The notes: generated by a model not told the origin, from the sequence alone. Counted from the stretch's first letter, positions 1 to 8,468 are shown. The stretch: 64,000 bases of DNA from Streptomyces sp. WMMB 322 (GCF_900090145.1 NZ_FMHI01000016.1:98803-162802); one strand, 5' to 3'. Numbers and translations are program-made.

Positions 1-1
1 C

Positions 2-343
2 GGCCTGCTCGATGCGGCGTCGTCGTTCGGCCTCCGCCTCCCGGACATGTACGCGGCCCAGCAGCGTGCCGACGGCGGGGTGCCACTGCCGCATCCTGCC
101 GCGTGCCGTCCCGCGGCGGTGGCCGCGGCCGGTGCCGTGCATCTGGTCACCACGCTCGTGGGGGTACGTCCGGATGTTCCGGCGGGAACGGTTTCCGTCC
201 GGCCGCTCAGTGAGGCGCCGTTCGGCGCCGTGCGGATCGCCGGACTCCGCATCGCGGGCCGGCCTTTCTCGATCAGGGCGAGCGGCGCCGGTGAGACAGA
301 GGTGGAGGAGGTGGCAGACGGATTGCGAGTCACCCTCGACTGA
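2..343 (+). CDS. Glycogen debranching-type protein, C-terminal part (5' truncated by window edge)
   Basis: Only the last 113 residues are in the window; the frame is open from base 2 to a TGA at 341-343. The visible part begins GLLDAASSFGLRLPDMYAAQ and contains a Leu/Pro region, then a beta-rich tail ending in GLRVTLD. This resembles the C-terminal end of the (alpha/alpha)6 domain of actinobacterial glycogen debranching / amylo-alpha-1,6-glucosidase proteins (LPE/LPD..FAG-type motif followed by proline-rich substrate-pocket residues), which I recall lying upstream of a NUDIX gene and hrdB in Streptomyces. No catalytic residue is visible, so the family call is inference from the tail and the neighbourhood. 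Confidence 0.6.
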   Translation, partial: GLLDAASSFGLRLPDMYAAQQRADGGVPLPHPAACRPAAVAAAGAVHLVTTLVGVRPDVPAGTVSVRPLSEAPFGAVRIAGLRIAGRPFSIRASGAGETEVEEVADGLRVTLD

Positions 344-420
344 GCGGAGTTGGGGCGGCAACAGCGGGAGCCCGGGGGCACGAAAGCCGCTGCGGAGGGC
401 GCTTGGCGACCGCCTGTTTA

Positions 421-435
421 TCGTCAGGCAGACGA
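421..435. promoter_or_regulatory. Inverted repeat in NUDIX-regulator promoter (candidate operator)
   Basis: TCGTC-aggca-GACGA is a perfect 5-bp inverted repeat with a 5-nt centre, ending one base before a TATGAT hexamer. It sits between the probable -35 and -10 elements, where a bound repressor would block polymerase. Because the downstream gene has an NrtR-like winged-helix tail, autoregulation is a reasonable inference. Confidence 0.45.
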
Positions 436-436
436 C

Positions 437-442
437 TATGAT
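437..442 (+). promoter_or_regulatory. -10 element of a probably leaderless NUDIX transcript
   Basis: TATGAT lies exactly six bases before the ATG at 449, so transcription would begin at or next to the A of the start codon. There is no purine-rich ribosome binding site in between, which supports leaderless translation, a common arrangement in Streptomyces. Confidence 0.5.
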
Positions 443-448
443 CACCTC

Positions 449-1201
449 ATGCCCTACGATCCGTCGGCCTTCCCTCCCTTCGCCGTCACCGTCGACCTCG
501 TGGTGCTCACGGTGCGCAGAGACGCGCTCTGCGCGCTGGTGGTGCGCCGGGGTGAGGCGCCGTACGAGGGGAAGTGGGCGCTTCCCGGGGGCTTCGTCCG
601 GGCCGACGAGGACCTCGCCTCGGCCGCGGCACGCGAGCTCGCGGAAGAGACGGCTCTGCGTGCGCACGGCACGGACAGCCCCGGTGCCCACCTCGAACAA
701 CTCGCGACGTACGGCGACCCCGACCGTGATCCGCGGATGCGGGTGGTCAGCGTCGCCCATCTCGCGCTCGCGCCGGATCTGCCGTCGCCGACGCCGGGAG
801 GGGACGCTCGAGGTGCCCGCTGGGCACCTGTTGAGGACTTGCTCGGGGCCGGCGACGGCTCTCTCCGGCCGTCGGTCGAAGGCGAGAAGACCCTCGCCTT
901 CGACCACGAACAGATTCTCGCGGCGGGGGTGGAACGCGCCCGTTCCAAGATCGAGTACTCCTCCCTCGCCACTGCCTTCTGCCCGGCCGAGTTCACTGTC
1001 GGCGAGCTGCGCAGGGTCTATGAGGCGGTCTGGGGTGTGGCGCTCGACCCGCGCAACTTCCATCGCAAGGTGACGGGGACGCCCGGCTTCCTGGTGCCGA
1101 GCGGCGGCACGACGACACGGCAGGGCGGCCGTCCCGCACAGTTGTTCCGCGCCGGGGGCGCCAACCTGCTCAACCCGCCGATGCTGCGCCCCGAAGTCTG
1201 A
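449..1201 (+). CDS. NUDIX hydrolase-domain protein with NrtR-like winged-helix C-terminus
   Basis: This 250-residue protein carries a Nudix box, GGFVRADEDL followed by RELAEET, at roughly residues 49-72, which would bind a nucleotide diphosphate ligand or substrate. The C-terminal third (FTVGELRRVYEAVWG ... LDPRNFHRKV) resembles the winged-helix domain of NrtR-type transcription factors, where the Nudix part senses ADP-ribose or related NAD metabolites. An upstream in-frame start at 350 exists, but 449 is preferred: a TATGAT hexamer ends six bases before it and the added residues would be low-complexity. An inverted repeat in the promoter suggests self-regulation. It could also be a catalytic ADP-ribose pyrophosphatase; sequence alone does not decide. 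Confidence 0.85.
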   Translation: MPYDPSAFPPFAVTVDLVVLTVRRDALCALVVRRGEAPYEGKWALPGGFVRADEDLASAAARELAEETALRAHGTDSPGAHLEQLATYGDPDRDPRMRVVSVAHLALAPDLPSPTPGGDARGARWAPVEDLLGAGDGSLRPSVEGEKTLAFDHEQILAAGVERARSKIEYSSLATAFCPAEFTVGELRRVYEAVWGVALDPRNFHRKVTGTPGFLVPSGGTTTRQGGRPAQLFRAGGANLLNPPMLRPEV

Positions 1202-1323
1202 CCCCTGCCAGGGCACGCTCGTCCGCAACGCACTTGCCCGGCCGAGACGCATTGCCGGTGAAAGCACGACATGTCGCGTTATCTTGCGTGGGTGCATCCT
1301 CCATGCGTCACGCGGGAGAAGCG

Positions 1324-4095
1324 ATGATCCAGGCAATCGGGCTGACCAGTCTGCCTCGCCGCCACCAACTCACGCCCGCTGTCGACGACCTCACCTTCGA
1401 GGCACGTCCCGGCCGCGTCACCGTGCTTCTCGGAACGGAAGGCTCGGGCAAGACAACTGCCCTGCGCCTCATGCTCCAGCTTCAGGCAGGGCGCGGGACG
1501 GCGCTCTTCCGCGGACGTGCGGTCCACCGGATCCAGCACCTTGCGCGCGAAGTCGGTGTGCTGCTGGGCGAAGTGAACGGTCACCCGGGGCGCACCGCCC
1601 GCAGTCATCTGCGGATGCTCTCCGCCGCTGCCGGCGTTCCGCACACCAGAGCCGACGACGTGCTCGACGTCGTCGGCCTCAGCGGGTTGGCCGACCAGCG
1701 GATGAGCACGTATTCCCGGGGTATGGACCGACGCCTCGCCATGGCGTGCGCCTTGCTGGGAGACCCGCACACCCTGGTCCTCGACGAGCCTGCCCACGGG
1801 CTGTCCCCACGTGAGACCGCGTGGCTGTACTCACTGCTACGCGGCTTTGCGCATCAGGGCGGCACCGTCCTGGTCACGTCGCACATCTCCGACGAGGCGG
1901 CCGAACTCGGCGACCGCGTCGTCAGTATCGAATCGGGCCGCCTCGTTGCCGACCAGCATGCTGCCGACTTCGTGCGCACCCGTCTGCGTCCCCGTGTCGC
2001 CGTCCGGACGCCGCACGTCGACCGCCTCGTCGCCGTACTCACCCAGGAGGCACGGAAAGCGGGCAAGGACCGGGTCAGCGGCCCGATCAAAGTCGTGCGT
2101 GAAGGCGGCACCAAGGTTTCGGTGTACGGCAGCAGCTGCGCGGAAGTCGGGGAGCACGCCCACCGCAACGGCATTCTCGTCCATCAACTCACCGACGAGC
2201 GCGGGGTCGCGGGAGACGCTCATCCTCCGGGTCCGCTCGACCGTGCCGACGGCCGCCGCCCACCACGGGAAGGCAGCGCCGATCCCCAGACCATCACGCC
2301 GAGTTCGGAGGCGGAGGGGACACGACCCGCACATGTGGGCACCACCGGCTCCGAGCCCGGAGACGAACCGGTGCCCCTGGCGCTGGAGGTGGAACTCGCA
2401 GAGATCGACGACCCCCCGGGCGAGGCGGCCGGGGCCTCGTCCGATCCCGGCGACTCCGAGCACATCAGTACTACGGAATCCCGCTCCACCGTGGCGAGTT
2501 CGGCTCCGAAGTCATCGTCCGTATCCGCAGAGCCGCACAGTGCCGCATCCGATGCGGTATCCGATGCGGCCCCGGACGACGATGCCGACCCGCACGCCGA
2601 CCCGCACGCCGACCCGCACGCCGACCCGTACTCCGATACGCACTCCGATCCGCATTCCGGGGCCGAGTCCGAGCGGCGCTCGGAACGCCCCTCCGCCCAC
2701 GAGCCCGTGCTCGTGACGACTTCGGCCGCTTCGCCCACACGCTTCGCCTACGGGGCCACCTCGTCGGTCCGGGCGGTCACCGGCAACTCACCGGCCCTCG
2801 TGGCCGGATCGGATCACGCAGAACGCACGTCCCCGGAAGAGGAATCCGTCACAGCGCCGGACGCCGAGGGCGGTCCCGGAACAGACGCCGCAACCGGTCC
2901 CGCACCGGACCGGAGCGTTCACGCGGCGGCAACTTCCGCAGAGGAACCGACACTTCAGCTCGGCGAGGGCCCTCTCGTGGATCCCTCCGCCGAATCTGCC
3001 GCCCCCACCGAATCCGCCCGCTTCGCAGGCTCCGACGAGCCCACCGGCTCGTCCGCGGCTCCTGCTTCCGCCGACACCACCGCCGACGCCACCGCCTCCT
3101 CCACAGACCCCGGGAGCGACCCCGGTGAAGCCTCTGCGACCCGTCCCGTCCTGATGAAGCTGCTGGTCGACCCGGACGCCCCTCGCAGGATCAAGCCCCT
3201 CTGGGCCCCGAAGCGCGCTCCCGCACGGGCGCCCGCCGAACTGCCGCCGCAACTGCACGCCCTCGCCCGGCCCGGCCCGGCCGCGCCCCTGCGCTACGAG
3301 GTGTGCCGCCTGGCCAGCGTCCGCAGTACCTGGATCGCCGTGGCGGTCACCGTGGGCGTGGCGTTCTGCGTCTCGCTCGTGATGGCACGAACCGGTCTGG
3401 GACTTCCCCCCGCAGCGGACAACTCACTGACACCTGTGGTGCGTCTCCTGACCGGCTGGCCTTCGGGCGATCTCAGCATCCTGCCCCCGGTCGCCGTGGC
3501 GGCGGGCCTGCTGGGAGCCTTCGCGTTCGGCGAGGAGTTCCGCTATCCCGCTCTCGCCCCCGCCCGCTCACCGGTACCGCGCCGCATCAGCCTTCTTGCA
3601 GCCAAACTGGCCGTCTCGGCGACTCTGACGGTGCTGCTCGGCATCACGGTCGCCGTCGTCAACGCAGCGGGCGTGACGCTGTTCTTCGGTGCCGGAGCTC
3701 TCTTCCTTCCCTCCGACGTCACTTCCGCCACTGACGGGCCGTGGCAGATGCATGTCGCGGGAGTGTTCGTCCTCGCTGTCGGCTGCGCCTGGGCGGGAGT
3801 TCTGGCTGCGGGCGTCTTCCGGTCAGGTGCGGTCGGCACGGCAGTGGTGGTGGCGGTCCCGTTGTTGCTCGCTCCGCTCGTACGGACGTTTCTCGGCGAC
3901 GGCCTGCATACGACCGAGGGGCTCCCCGGGCGGCTGGAAGCGGCGCTGCTCATGCCCTGGCCGCCGGGGACCGAACGCTGGGCGGCTGCACTGATCGAAC
4001 TGGCCTCACAACCTGTCGGCTTCGCGCTGGCGTTGACGGTGGGGGCGCTGTTGGCCGGCTATCTCGTCTCCACACTGAACAGCAGAGCAGGGTAG
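1324..4095 (+). CDS. ABC transporter: ATPase fused through a long disordered linker to a membrane domain
   Basis: A 923-residue protein. Residues about 1-205 form an ABC ATPase (Walker A GTEGSGKTT, signature YSRGMDRR, Walker B LVLDEPAHGL, switch His TSHIS). About 340 residues of Ser/Asp/Pro/Ala-rich low complexity follow, including four DPHA-type units. The last 265 residues (from about 656) have roughly six hydrophobic segments like an ABC-2 permease. Start 1324 is chosen for GGAGA five bases upstream; in-frame starts at 1234 and 1303 lack one. Having ATPase and permease in one chain suggests an export pump working as a homodimer. The substrate is unknown. It lies upstream of whiH, where I recall S. 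coelicolor also having an ABC gene. Confidence 0.85.
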   Translation: MIQAIGLTSLPRRHQLTPAVDDLTFEARPGRVTVLLGTEGSGKTTALRLMLQLQAGRGTALFRGRAVHRIQHLAREVGVLLGEVNGHPGRTARSHLRMLSAAAGVPHTRADDVLDVVGLSGLADQRMSTYSRGMDRRLAMACALLGDPHTLVLDEPAHGLSPRETAWLYSLLRGFAHQGGTVLVTSHISDEAAELGDRVVSIESGRLVADQHAADFVRTRLRPRVAVRTPHVDRLVAVLTQEARKAGKDRVSGPIKVVREGGTKVSVYGSSCAEVGEHAHRNGILVHQLTDERGVAGDAHPPGPLDRADGRRPPREGSADPQTITPSSEAEGTRPAHVGTTGSEPGDEPVPLALEVELAEIDDPPGEAAGASSDPGDSEHISTTESRSTVASSAPKSSSVSAEPHSAASDAVSDAAPDDDADPHADPHADPHADPYSDTHSDPHSGAESERRSERPSAHEPVLVTTSAASPTRFAYGATSSVRAVTGNSPALVAGSDHAERTSPEEESVTAPDAEGGPGTDAATGPAPDRSVHAAATSAEEPTLQLGEGPLVDPSAESAAPTESARFAGSDEPTGSSAAPASADTTADATASSTDPGSDPGEASATRPVLMKLLVDPDAPRRIKPLWAPKRAPARAPAELPPQLHALARPGPAAPLRYEVCRLASVRSTWIAVAVTVGVAFCVSLVMARTGLGLPPAADNSLTPVVRLLTGWPSGDLSILPPVAVAAGLLGAFAFGEEFRYPALAPARSPVPRRISLLAAKLAVSATLTVLLGITVAVVNAAGVTLFFGAGALFLPSDVTSATDGPWQMHVAGVFVLAVGCAWAGVLAAGVFRSGAVGTAVVVAVPLLLAPLVRTFLGDGLHTTEGLPGRLEAALLMPWPPGTERWAAALIELASQPVGFALALTVGALLAGYLVSTLNSRAG
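2584..2631 (+). repeat. Four tandem 12-bp units inside the ABC fusion linker
   Basis: GCCGACCCGCAC occurs three times head to tail, then once with a C-to-T change (GCCGACCCGTAC), encoding ADPH-type units. The array stays in frame and continues into degenerate Ser-Asp-rich copies. This is a slippage-prone coding repeat, not a mobile or CRISPR element. Confidence 0.9.
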
Positions 4096-4181
4096 TCACG
4101 GGCCTGTCCTGCTCGTCGCTCCGGCTTTCCGAAGCGTCAACATGCCCTGAAAAACGGGCAGATGACGTCACAACGCTTTCT

Positions 4182-4203
4182 TTCCGATAAGGCGTCAATT
4201 GAC
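4182..4203 (+). promoter_or_regulatory. Candidate WhiG-type -10 and palindrome upstream of whiH
   Basis: TTCCGATAA at 4182-4190 resembles the GCCGATAA -10 recognised by the FliA-like sigma factor WhiG, which is known to drive whiH in Streptomyces. No good TAAA -35 is seen 15 bases upstream. Immediately downstream is the perfect 10-bp palindrome GTCAATTGAC (4194-4203), at the expected transcription start and suitable for a dimeric GntR regulator. A second palindrome, TGACGTCA, lies at 4163-4170. Confidence 0.45.
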
Positions 4204-4282
4204 AGGAAGTCAGTGATCACCCTTTCGTGTGCTTTTCACCAAAGCCCTCAAGGCGGCCCGGAGCGCCGCCGACAAAGGATGC

Positions 4283-5221
4283 GTGACTACCCTTGCGCAC
4301 TCCATGATGACCGCCGCTCGCTCAGCCGACTCGGGACAGGTCGGCCCGGGCGAACTAGACCGCTACGCATACGCCGAGTCCTCCGGCTCCGCACGTACTT
4401 CCAGCAACGTCCCTGCCTGGCAAGGCTCCGAGGCCGACATCAACCGACCAGGGCGGCGGGCTGCCGGCAGCCGCGGGCGAGGACTGCACGGCCAACTCGT
4501 CCAGCAGCTCGGCCAGATGATCGTCTCCGGGGATCTCGGGGCCGACCGGCCTCTCGTCCCCGAAGAGATCGGTCACCGCTTCGAGGTATCCCGCACCGTC
4601 GTACGTGAGTCTCTCCGCGTCCTGGAAGCCAAGGGGTTGGTCAGCGCCCGGCCCAATGTGGGTACGCGGGTACGGCCCGTCAGCGACTGGAATCTGCTCG
4701 ACCCGGACATCATCGAGTGGCGGGCCTTCGGGCCGCAGCGCGAGGACCAGCGCCGGGAGCTGCGTGAACTGCGCAGCACCATCGAGCCGTTGGCCGCGCG
4801 CCTCGCAGCCGGTCAGGTGCGTGAGGAGGTGCGGCAGCGCCTGTCGGACATGGTCGAGATCATGACGCACGCCGTGGGTCAGGGAGACACCCTGACCTTC
4901 TCGCGCGCGGACGCCGAGTTTCACGGGCAGCTGCTGCAGGCAGCCGGGAACCGCATGCTCGAGCACCTCTCGGGCATCGTCTCCGCGGCCCTCCAGGTGT
5001 CCGGTGGCACCGGCACGGGATGCGAGGTCGCCACGGAGGCATCCGTCGCCCGCCATCAGCGGGTGGTGGATGCGCTCACCGCCGGCGAGGGCGGCGCCGC
5101 GGAAGCGGCGATGCGACAGGTGCTCGGCGGTCGCCCCGACGCGACTGCCGCCGTCCCCCAGACCGGCGCGAGCGGTGCCGGCGGCTCCGACCACGTGGTG
5201 CCCCCGCCCCGCGAGCACTGA
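4283..5221 (+). CDS. whiH: GntR/FadR-family sporulation regulator WhiH
   Basis: A 312-residue GntR-family repressor. The N-terminal ~80 residues are low-complexity; the winged helix follows (LHGQLVQQLGQMIVSGDL, then RFEVSRTVVRESLRVLEAKGLV), then an all-helical FCD ligand-binding domain (ELRELRSTIEPLAARLAA, DAEFHGQLLQAAGNRML, SVARHQRVVDAL). Position directly upstream of hrdB and sequence match what I recall of Streptomyces WhiH, which acts in aerial hyphae to promote septation of sporogenic cells. The GTG start at 4283 is chosen for its AAAGGA, although the spacer is only three bases; ATG at 4304 is an alternative. A candidate WhiG-type promoter lies about 90 bases upstream and a long hairpin terminator follows. 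Confidence 0.88.
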   Translation: MTTLAHSMMTAARSADSGQVGPGELDRYAYAESSGSARTSSNVPAWQGSEADINRPGRRAAGSRGRGLHGQLVQQLGQMIVSGDLGADRPLVPEEIGHRFEVSRTVVRESLRVLEAKGLVSARPNVGTRVRPVSDWNLLDPDIIEWRAFGPQREDQRRELRELRSTIEPLAARLAAGQVREEVRQRLSDMVEIMTHAVGQGDTLTFSRADAEFHGQLLQAAGNRMLEHLSGIVSAALQVSGGTGTGCEVATEASVARHQRVVDALTAGEGGAAEAAMRQVLGGRPDATAAVPQTGASGAGGSDHVVPPPREH

Positions 5222-5624
5222 CCGGCGCGGGCGCCGGGAGTCGGGTGCCGCGCTCGCGGGCACCGGCTCGGGCCCTGTCGGCGGCCGGGGATGTCCCGTC
5301 TCGTGGCACACACGGCTGTACCGCCGGAATCCGGGCGGCGCAGCCGTGTGTGCCCTTGTACATACGGGGCAACTTCTCAGAGTGATGTCCTTTTCGTCAG
5401 CATCCTTCCGGAATACATCGAGTAAGGATGTGACCCGGGCCACGCGTATTGCCCGTAACGCTTCGCGTCGCAGCGCGATGACTCAAGAGGTGACAGCCGC
5501 GGAGGGAATACTGGCCAGGAGCCCGGTGCTCGTACAGGCGCTGTATTCCTCCCACAGCTCAGCCCGCGCCGTCGGTTCATTCCCACCGGCGGTTTGCCGT
5601 TTCCATCGTTCCGAGAGGTTGTTC
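5222..5624 (+). promoter_or_regulatory. hrdB upstream region with a weak SigR-like promoter candidate
   Basis: This gene-free stretch of about 400 bases holds the whiH terminator (5305-5354) and must contain the hrdB promoters. GGGAAT at 5504-5509 followed 18 bases later by GCT (5528-5530) resembles the SigR consensus GGAAT-N18-GTT with one mismatch; SigR is known to drive one hrdB promoter in S. coelicolor. No convincing second promoter was picked out by eye, and an open frame extending upstream of 5625 is not considered coding. Confidence 0.35.
5305..5354 (+). terminator. Terminator hairpin after whiH
   Basis: GGCACACACGGCTG (5305-5318) and CAGCCGTGTGTGCC (5341-5354) form a perfect 14-bp stem; the 22-nt loop contains a further CCGCC/GGCGG pairing. 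It lies 84 bases after the whiH stop and separates it from hrdB. Confidence 0.8.
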
Positions 5625-7247
5625 GTGTCGGCCAGCACATCCCGTACGCTCCCTGCGGAGATCGCCGAATCCGAGTCTGTGGTGGCGCTCATCGAGCGGG
5701 GAAAGGCTGAGGGGCAGATCGGCGGCGACGACGTGCGTCGGGCCTTCGAAGCTGACCAGATTCCGCCAACCCAGTGGAAGAACGTACTGCGCAGCCTCAA
5801 CCAGATCCTCGACGAGGAGGGTGTGACGCTGATGGTGAGTGCCGCAGAGGCCCCCAAGCGCACCCGTAAGAGTGTTGCGGCCAAGACTTCCGCCAAGCGC
5901 ACCGCCACGAAGACCGTCCCGGCCAGGTCCGCTGCCACGAAGAAGGCGGCAGCCAAGCCGGAGCCGGCTTCGGCGGAGCTCGACGCCGCGGTGCCCGAGG
6001 GTGTCGTCGATGTGGATCCCGTCGAGGTGGCCGTCGCCGAGCCGGCTGCCGAGCCGGTGAAGAAGACCGCCAAGAAGGCGGCCACGGCGAAGAAGACCGC
6101 CAAGAAGGCGGCCATGGCGAAGAAGGCCACGGCGAAGAAGTCCGCAACCAAGAAGTCCGTGGTCGACGAGATCCTCGAGGACGCCGACGAGGCGACCGAC
6201 GAGGCACCGGCCAAGCCTCTGAACAAGCCGGGTGCCAACGACGGCCCCACGGCCGAGGTGAAGAACGAGAACGAGGGCTTCGTTCTCTCCGACGACGACG
6301 AGGACGACGCGCCGGCCCAGCAGGTCGCCGCCGCAGGTGCCACCGCGGACCCGGTCAAGGACTACCTCAAGCAGATCGGCAAGGTTCCTCTGCTCAACGC
6401 CGAGCAGGAGGTGGAGCTCGCCAAGCGGATCGAGGCGGGGCTGTTCGCCGAGGACAAGCTCGCCGCCGAGGACAAGCTCGCGCCCAAGCTGAAGCGTGAG
6501 CTGGAGATCATCGCCGAGGACGGCCGCCGGGCCAAGAACCACCTGCTCGAGGCCAACCTCCGCCTCGTGGTCTCGCTGGCCAAGCGCTACACGGGTCGCG
6601 GCATGCTCTTCCTGGACCTGATCCAGGAGGGCAACCTCGGCCTGATCCGTGCGGTCGAGAAGTTCGACTACACCAAGGGCTACAAATTCTCGACGTACGC
6701 GACGTGGTGGATCCGGCAGGCCATCACACGTGCAATGGCCGACCAGGCGCGCACCATCCGCATTCCGGTGCACATGGTCGAGGTCATCAACAAACTCGCG
6801 CGTGTGCAGCGGCAGATGCTCCAGGACCTGGGCCGCGAGCCCTCCCCGGAGGAGCTGGCCAAGGAGCTGGACATGACGCCGGAAAAGGTCGTCGAGGTCC
6901 AGAAGTACGGGCGTGAGCCGATCTCTCTGCACACGCCTCTGGGCGAGGACGGCGACAGCGAGTTCGGTGACCTCATCGAGGACTCGGAAGCCGTCGTCCC
7001 CGCCGACGCGGTCAGCTTCACGCTTCTCCAGGAGCAGCTGCACTCGGTTCTGGACACGCTCAGCGAGCGCGAGGCGGGTGTGGTGTCCATGCGGTTCGGC
7101 CTGACGGACGGTCAGCCCAAGACCCTCGACGAGATCGGCAAGGTCTACGGCGTCACGCGTGAGCGGATCCGTCAGATCGAGTCCAAGACCATGTCGAAGC
7201 TGCGCCACCCATCCCGCTCCCAGGTTCTGCGCGACTACCTGGACTGA
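5625..7247 (+). CDS. hrdB: Principal RNA polymerase sigma factor HrdB
   Basis: The 540-residue primary sigma-70 of Streptomyces, directing housekeeping transcription. Region 1.2 begins near DPVKDYLKQIGKVPLL (residue ~243); regions 2.1-2.4 contain RLVVSLAKRYTGRGMLFLDL and FSTYATWWIRQAITRAMADQ; region 4.2 is GVTRERIRQIESKTMSKLRH; the end RSQVLRDYLD is typical. The N-terminal extension carries a Lys/Ala histone-H1-like tract at about residues 145-178, partly from a 30-bp tandem repeat. GTG at 5625 is preferred over longer in-frame starts because GAGAGG lies six bases upstream and the protein then begins VSASTSRTLPAEIAES, as in known HrdB. A strong hairpin terminator follows. Confidence 0.98.
   Translation: MSASTSRTLPAEIAESESVVALIERGKAEGQIGGDDVRRAFEADQIPPTQWKNVLRSLNQILDEEGVTLMVSAAEAPKRTRKSVAAKTSAKRTATKTVPARSAATKKAAAKPEPASAELDAAVPEGVVDVDPVEVAVAEPAAEPVKKTAKKAATAKKTAKKAAMAKKATAKKSATKKSVVDEILEDADEATDEAPAKPLNKPGANDGPTAEVKNENEGFVLSDDDEDDAPAQQVAAAGATADPVKDYLKQIGKVPLLNAEQEVELAKRIEAGLFAEDKLAAEDKLAPKLKRELEIIAEDGRRAKNHLLEANLRLVVSLAKRYTGRGMLFLDLIQEGNLGLIRAVEKFDYTKGYKFSTYATWWIRQAITRAMADQARTIRIPVHMVEVINKLARVQRQMLQDLGREPSPEELAKELDMTPEKVVEVQKYGREPISLHTPLGEDGDSEFGDLIEDSEAVVPADAVSFTLLQEQLHSVLDTLSEREAGVVSMRFGLTDGQPKTLDEIGKVYGVTRERIRQIESKTMSKLRHPSRSQVLRDYLD
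6061..6120 (+). repeat. Two tandem 30-bp units in hrdB (Lys/Ala tract)
   Basis: Bases 6061-6090 and 6091-6120 are identical except for one C-to-T change, encoding a duplicated KKTAKKAATA/M segment of the H1-like tract, with a partial third copy after it. It is an in-frame coding duplication. Confidence 0.9.
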
Positions 7248-7267
7248 TCGGCGCCGCCGCGGCAGCT

Positions 7268-7319
7268 CTCACGGCAAGGGCCGGTGACCCTACCAAGGGT
7301 CACCGGCCCTTGCCGTGAG
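7268..7319 (+). terminator. Very strong terminator hairpin after hrdB
   Basis: Bases 7268-7291 pair perfectly with 7296-7319 (24 bp) around an ACCA tetraloop, starting 21 bases after the hrdB stop. There is no T-tract, as is usual for Streptomyces terminators. Confidence 0.92.
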
Positions 7320-7417
7320 TATGCAGCGTCGCCTCCGGATGCGGAGCTGCTCCATCCGGCTCACTGTTGATGGTCCGGAAGGCCTTTCCCAAGGCCCTCT
7401 CACCGCCAGGAGGCTGT

Positions 7418-8251
7418 ATGCGTCCGCTGCGTGCGCTCCCGCTGCCCTCGCTGATACCCGTGCTGCTCGGTGTCGTGCTGGCCCTCGTGCCGGCGCCGCA
7501 GGCCCACGCGCGGGACCGGGCAGTGGTGGGCGGGCGTCCGGTGGAGGCTGCCGAGCATCCGTGGGTCGTGGCCCTCTCCAGCCGGGACCGCTTCGGGAAC
7601 AGCCGCTCCGGCCAGTTCTGCGGGGGAGCGCTCGTGGGTGCCCGAACTGTGATCACGGCTGCGCACTGTCTGAGCCGGGAGGTGCTGGGCGTGGCACACG
7701 GAGACGTCGACGACCTGCACGTCATATCCGGCAGGAACGACCTCGGTACGAGCACCGGACGTGAGGTGAAGGTCCGCAAGAAGTGGATCAACCCCGGGTA
7801 CGACGCGGCGACGAACGCGGGCGACATCGCGGTCCTCACGCTCAGCGAGCCGCTGCCCGCGGGCTCCACGATCCCGATGGCCTCCGGCAGCGACACCGGT
7901 TACACCGCGGGTTCCGCTGCGGAGGTCTACGGCTGGGGCGACATGAGCGGGAACGGGGACTACGGCCCCCGGTTGCGCGTCGCCGAGGTCGACATGATGG
8001 ACGACTCCGCCTGTGCCCGCGCCTACCCCAGTGGATCCGAGGGTGTCTTCGACGCGGCCTCCATGGTGTGTGCGGGGGTGGCGGAGGGCGGTCGTGACGC
8101 GTGCCAGGGCGACAGCGGCGGGCCGCTGGTGGTGAACGGGAGGGTCGTCGGGCTGGTCTCGTGGGGGGCGGGCTGCGGGGAGGAAGGCAGACCCGGCGTG
8201 TACACGCGGGTCTCCTCCGTGGCGGGTCTCGTCCGTGAGCACAGCGAGTGA
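7418..8251 (+). CDS. Secreted trypsin-like serine protease (S1 family)
   Basis: A 277-residue secreted protease. An N-terminal signal peptide (LPSLIPVLLGVVLALVPAP..AHA) precedes a mature part beginning near VVGGRPVEAAEHPW, the classical trypsin N-terminus. The catalytic triad is visible: His in ITAAHC, Asp in AGDIAVLTL, Ser in CQGDSGGPLV. The Asp six residues before the catalytic Ser (RDACQGDSGG) predicts trypsin-like preference for Arg/Lys. CAGGAGG at 7407-7413 sets the ATG at 7418; the in-frame ATG at 7367 lacks a site. It is flanked by terminators on both sides and is likely monocistronic. Confidence 0.93.
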   Translation: MRPLRALPLPSLIPVLLGVVLALVPAPQAHARDRAVVGGRPVEAAEHPWVVALSSRDRFGNSRSGQFCGGALVGARTVITAAHCLSREVLGVAHGDVDDLHVISGRNDLGTSTGREVKVRKKWINPGYDAATNAGDIAVLTLSEPLPAGSTIPMASGSDTGYTAGSAAEVYGWGDMSGNGDYGPRLRVAEVDMMDDSACARAYPSGSEGVFDAASMVCAGVAEGGRDACQGDSGGPLVVNGRVVGLVSWGAGCGEEGRPGVYTRVSSVAGLVREHSE

Positions 8252-8368
8252 CAAGAGGTAAGGGCGGGGAAGGCCGACGCCCGGGCGGCTGTTCGCCCGC
8301 AGCGGAACCCGGGGACGGCTTGCCCCTGGAGCCCGCTCAGCGCGGGAGGCGGCCGGCCCGGGACGCGG

Positions 8369-8405
8369 AAGGGCGGTCATCCGGTGGTACCGGATGACCG
8401 CCCTT
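8369..8405. terminator. Bidirectional terminator between convergent genes
   Basis: AAGGGCGGTCATCCGGT (8369-8385) pairs perfectly with ACCGGATGACCGCCCTT (8389-8405), giving a 17-bp stem and 3-nt loop between the protease gene and the convergent small zinc-protein gene. Confidence 0.9.
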
Positions 8406-8468
8406 CGATTCCGGCCTGTTGCCGGTCCGAGCTCGTCGGTTCTCGGGACGTCTGGTCAGTAGGGCAGC

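Noticed and set aside
2584..2631. CRISPR-like short tandem repeat.
   Set aside because: Units are 12 bp with no spacers and lie in frame within a protein-coding low-complexity linker.
5577..7208. A 543-codon open frame opposite hrdB.
   Set aside because: Leu/Arg/Gly-rich antisense shadow; hrdB is unambiguous on the plus strand.
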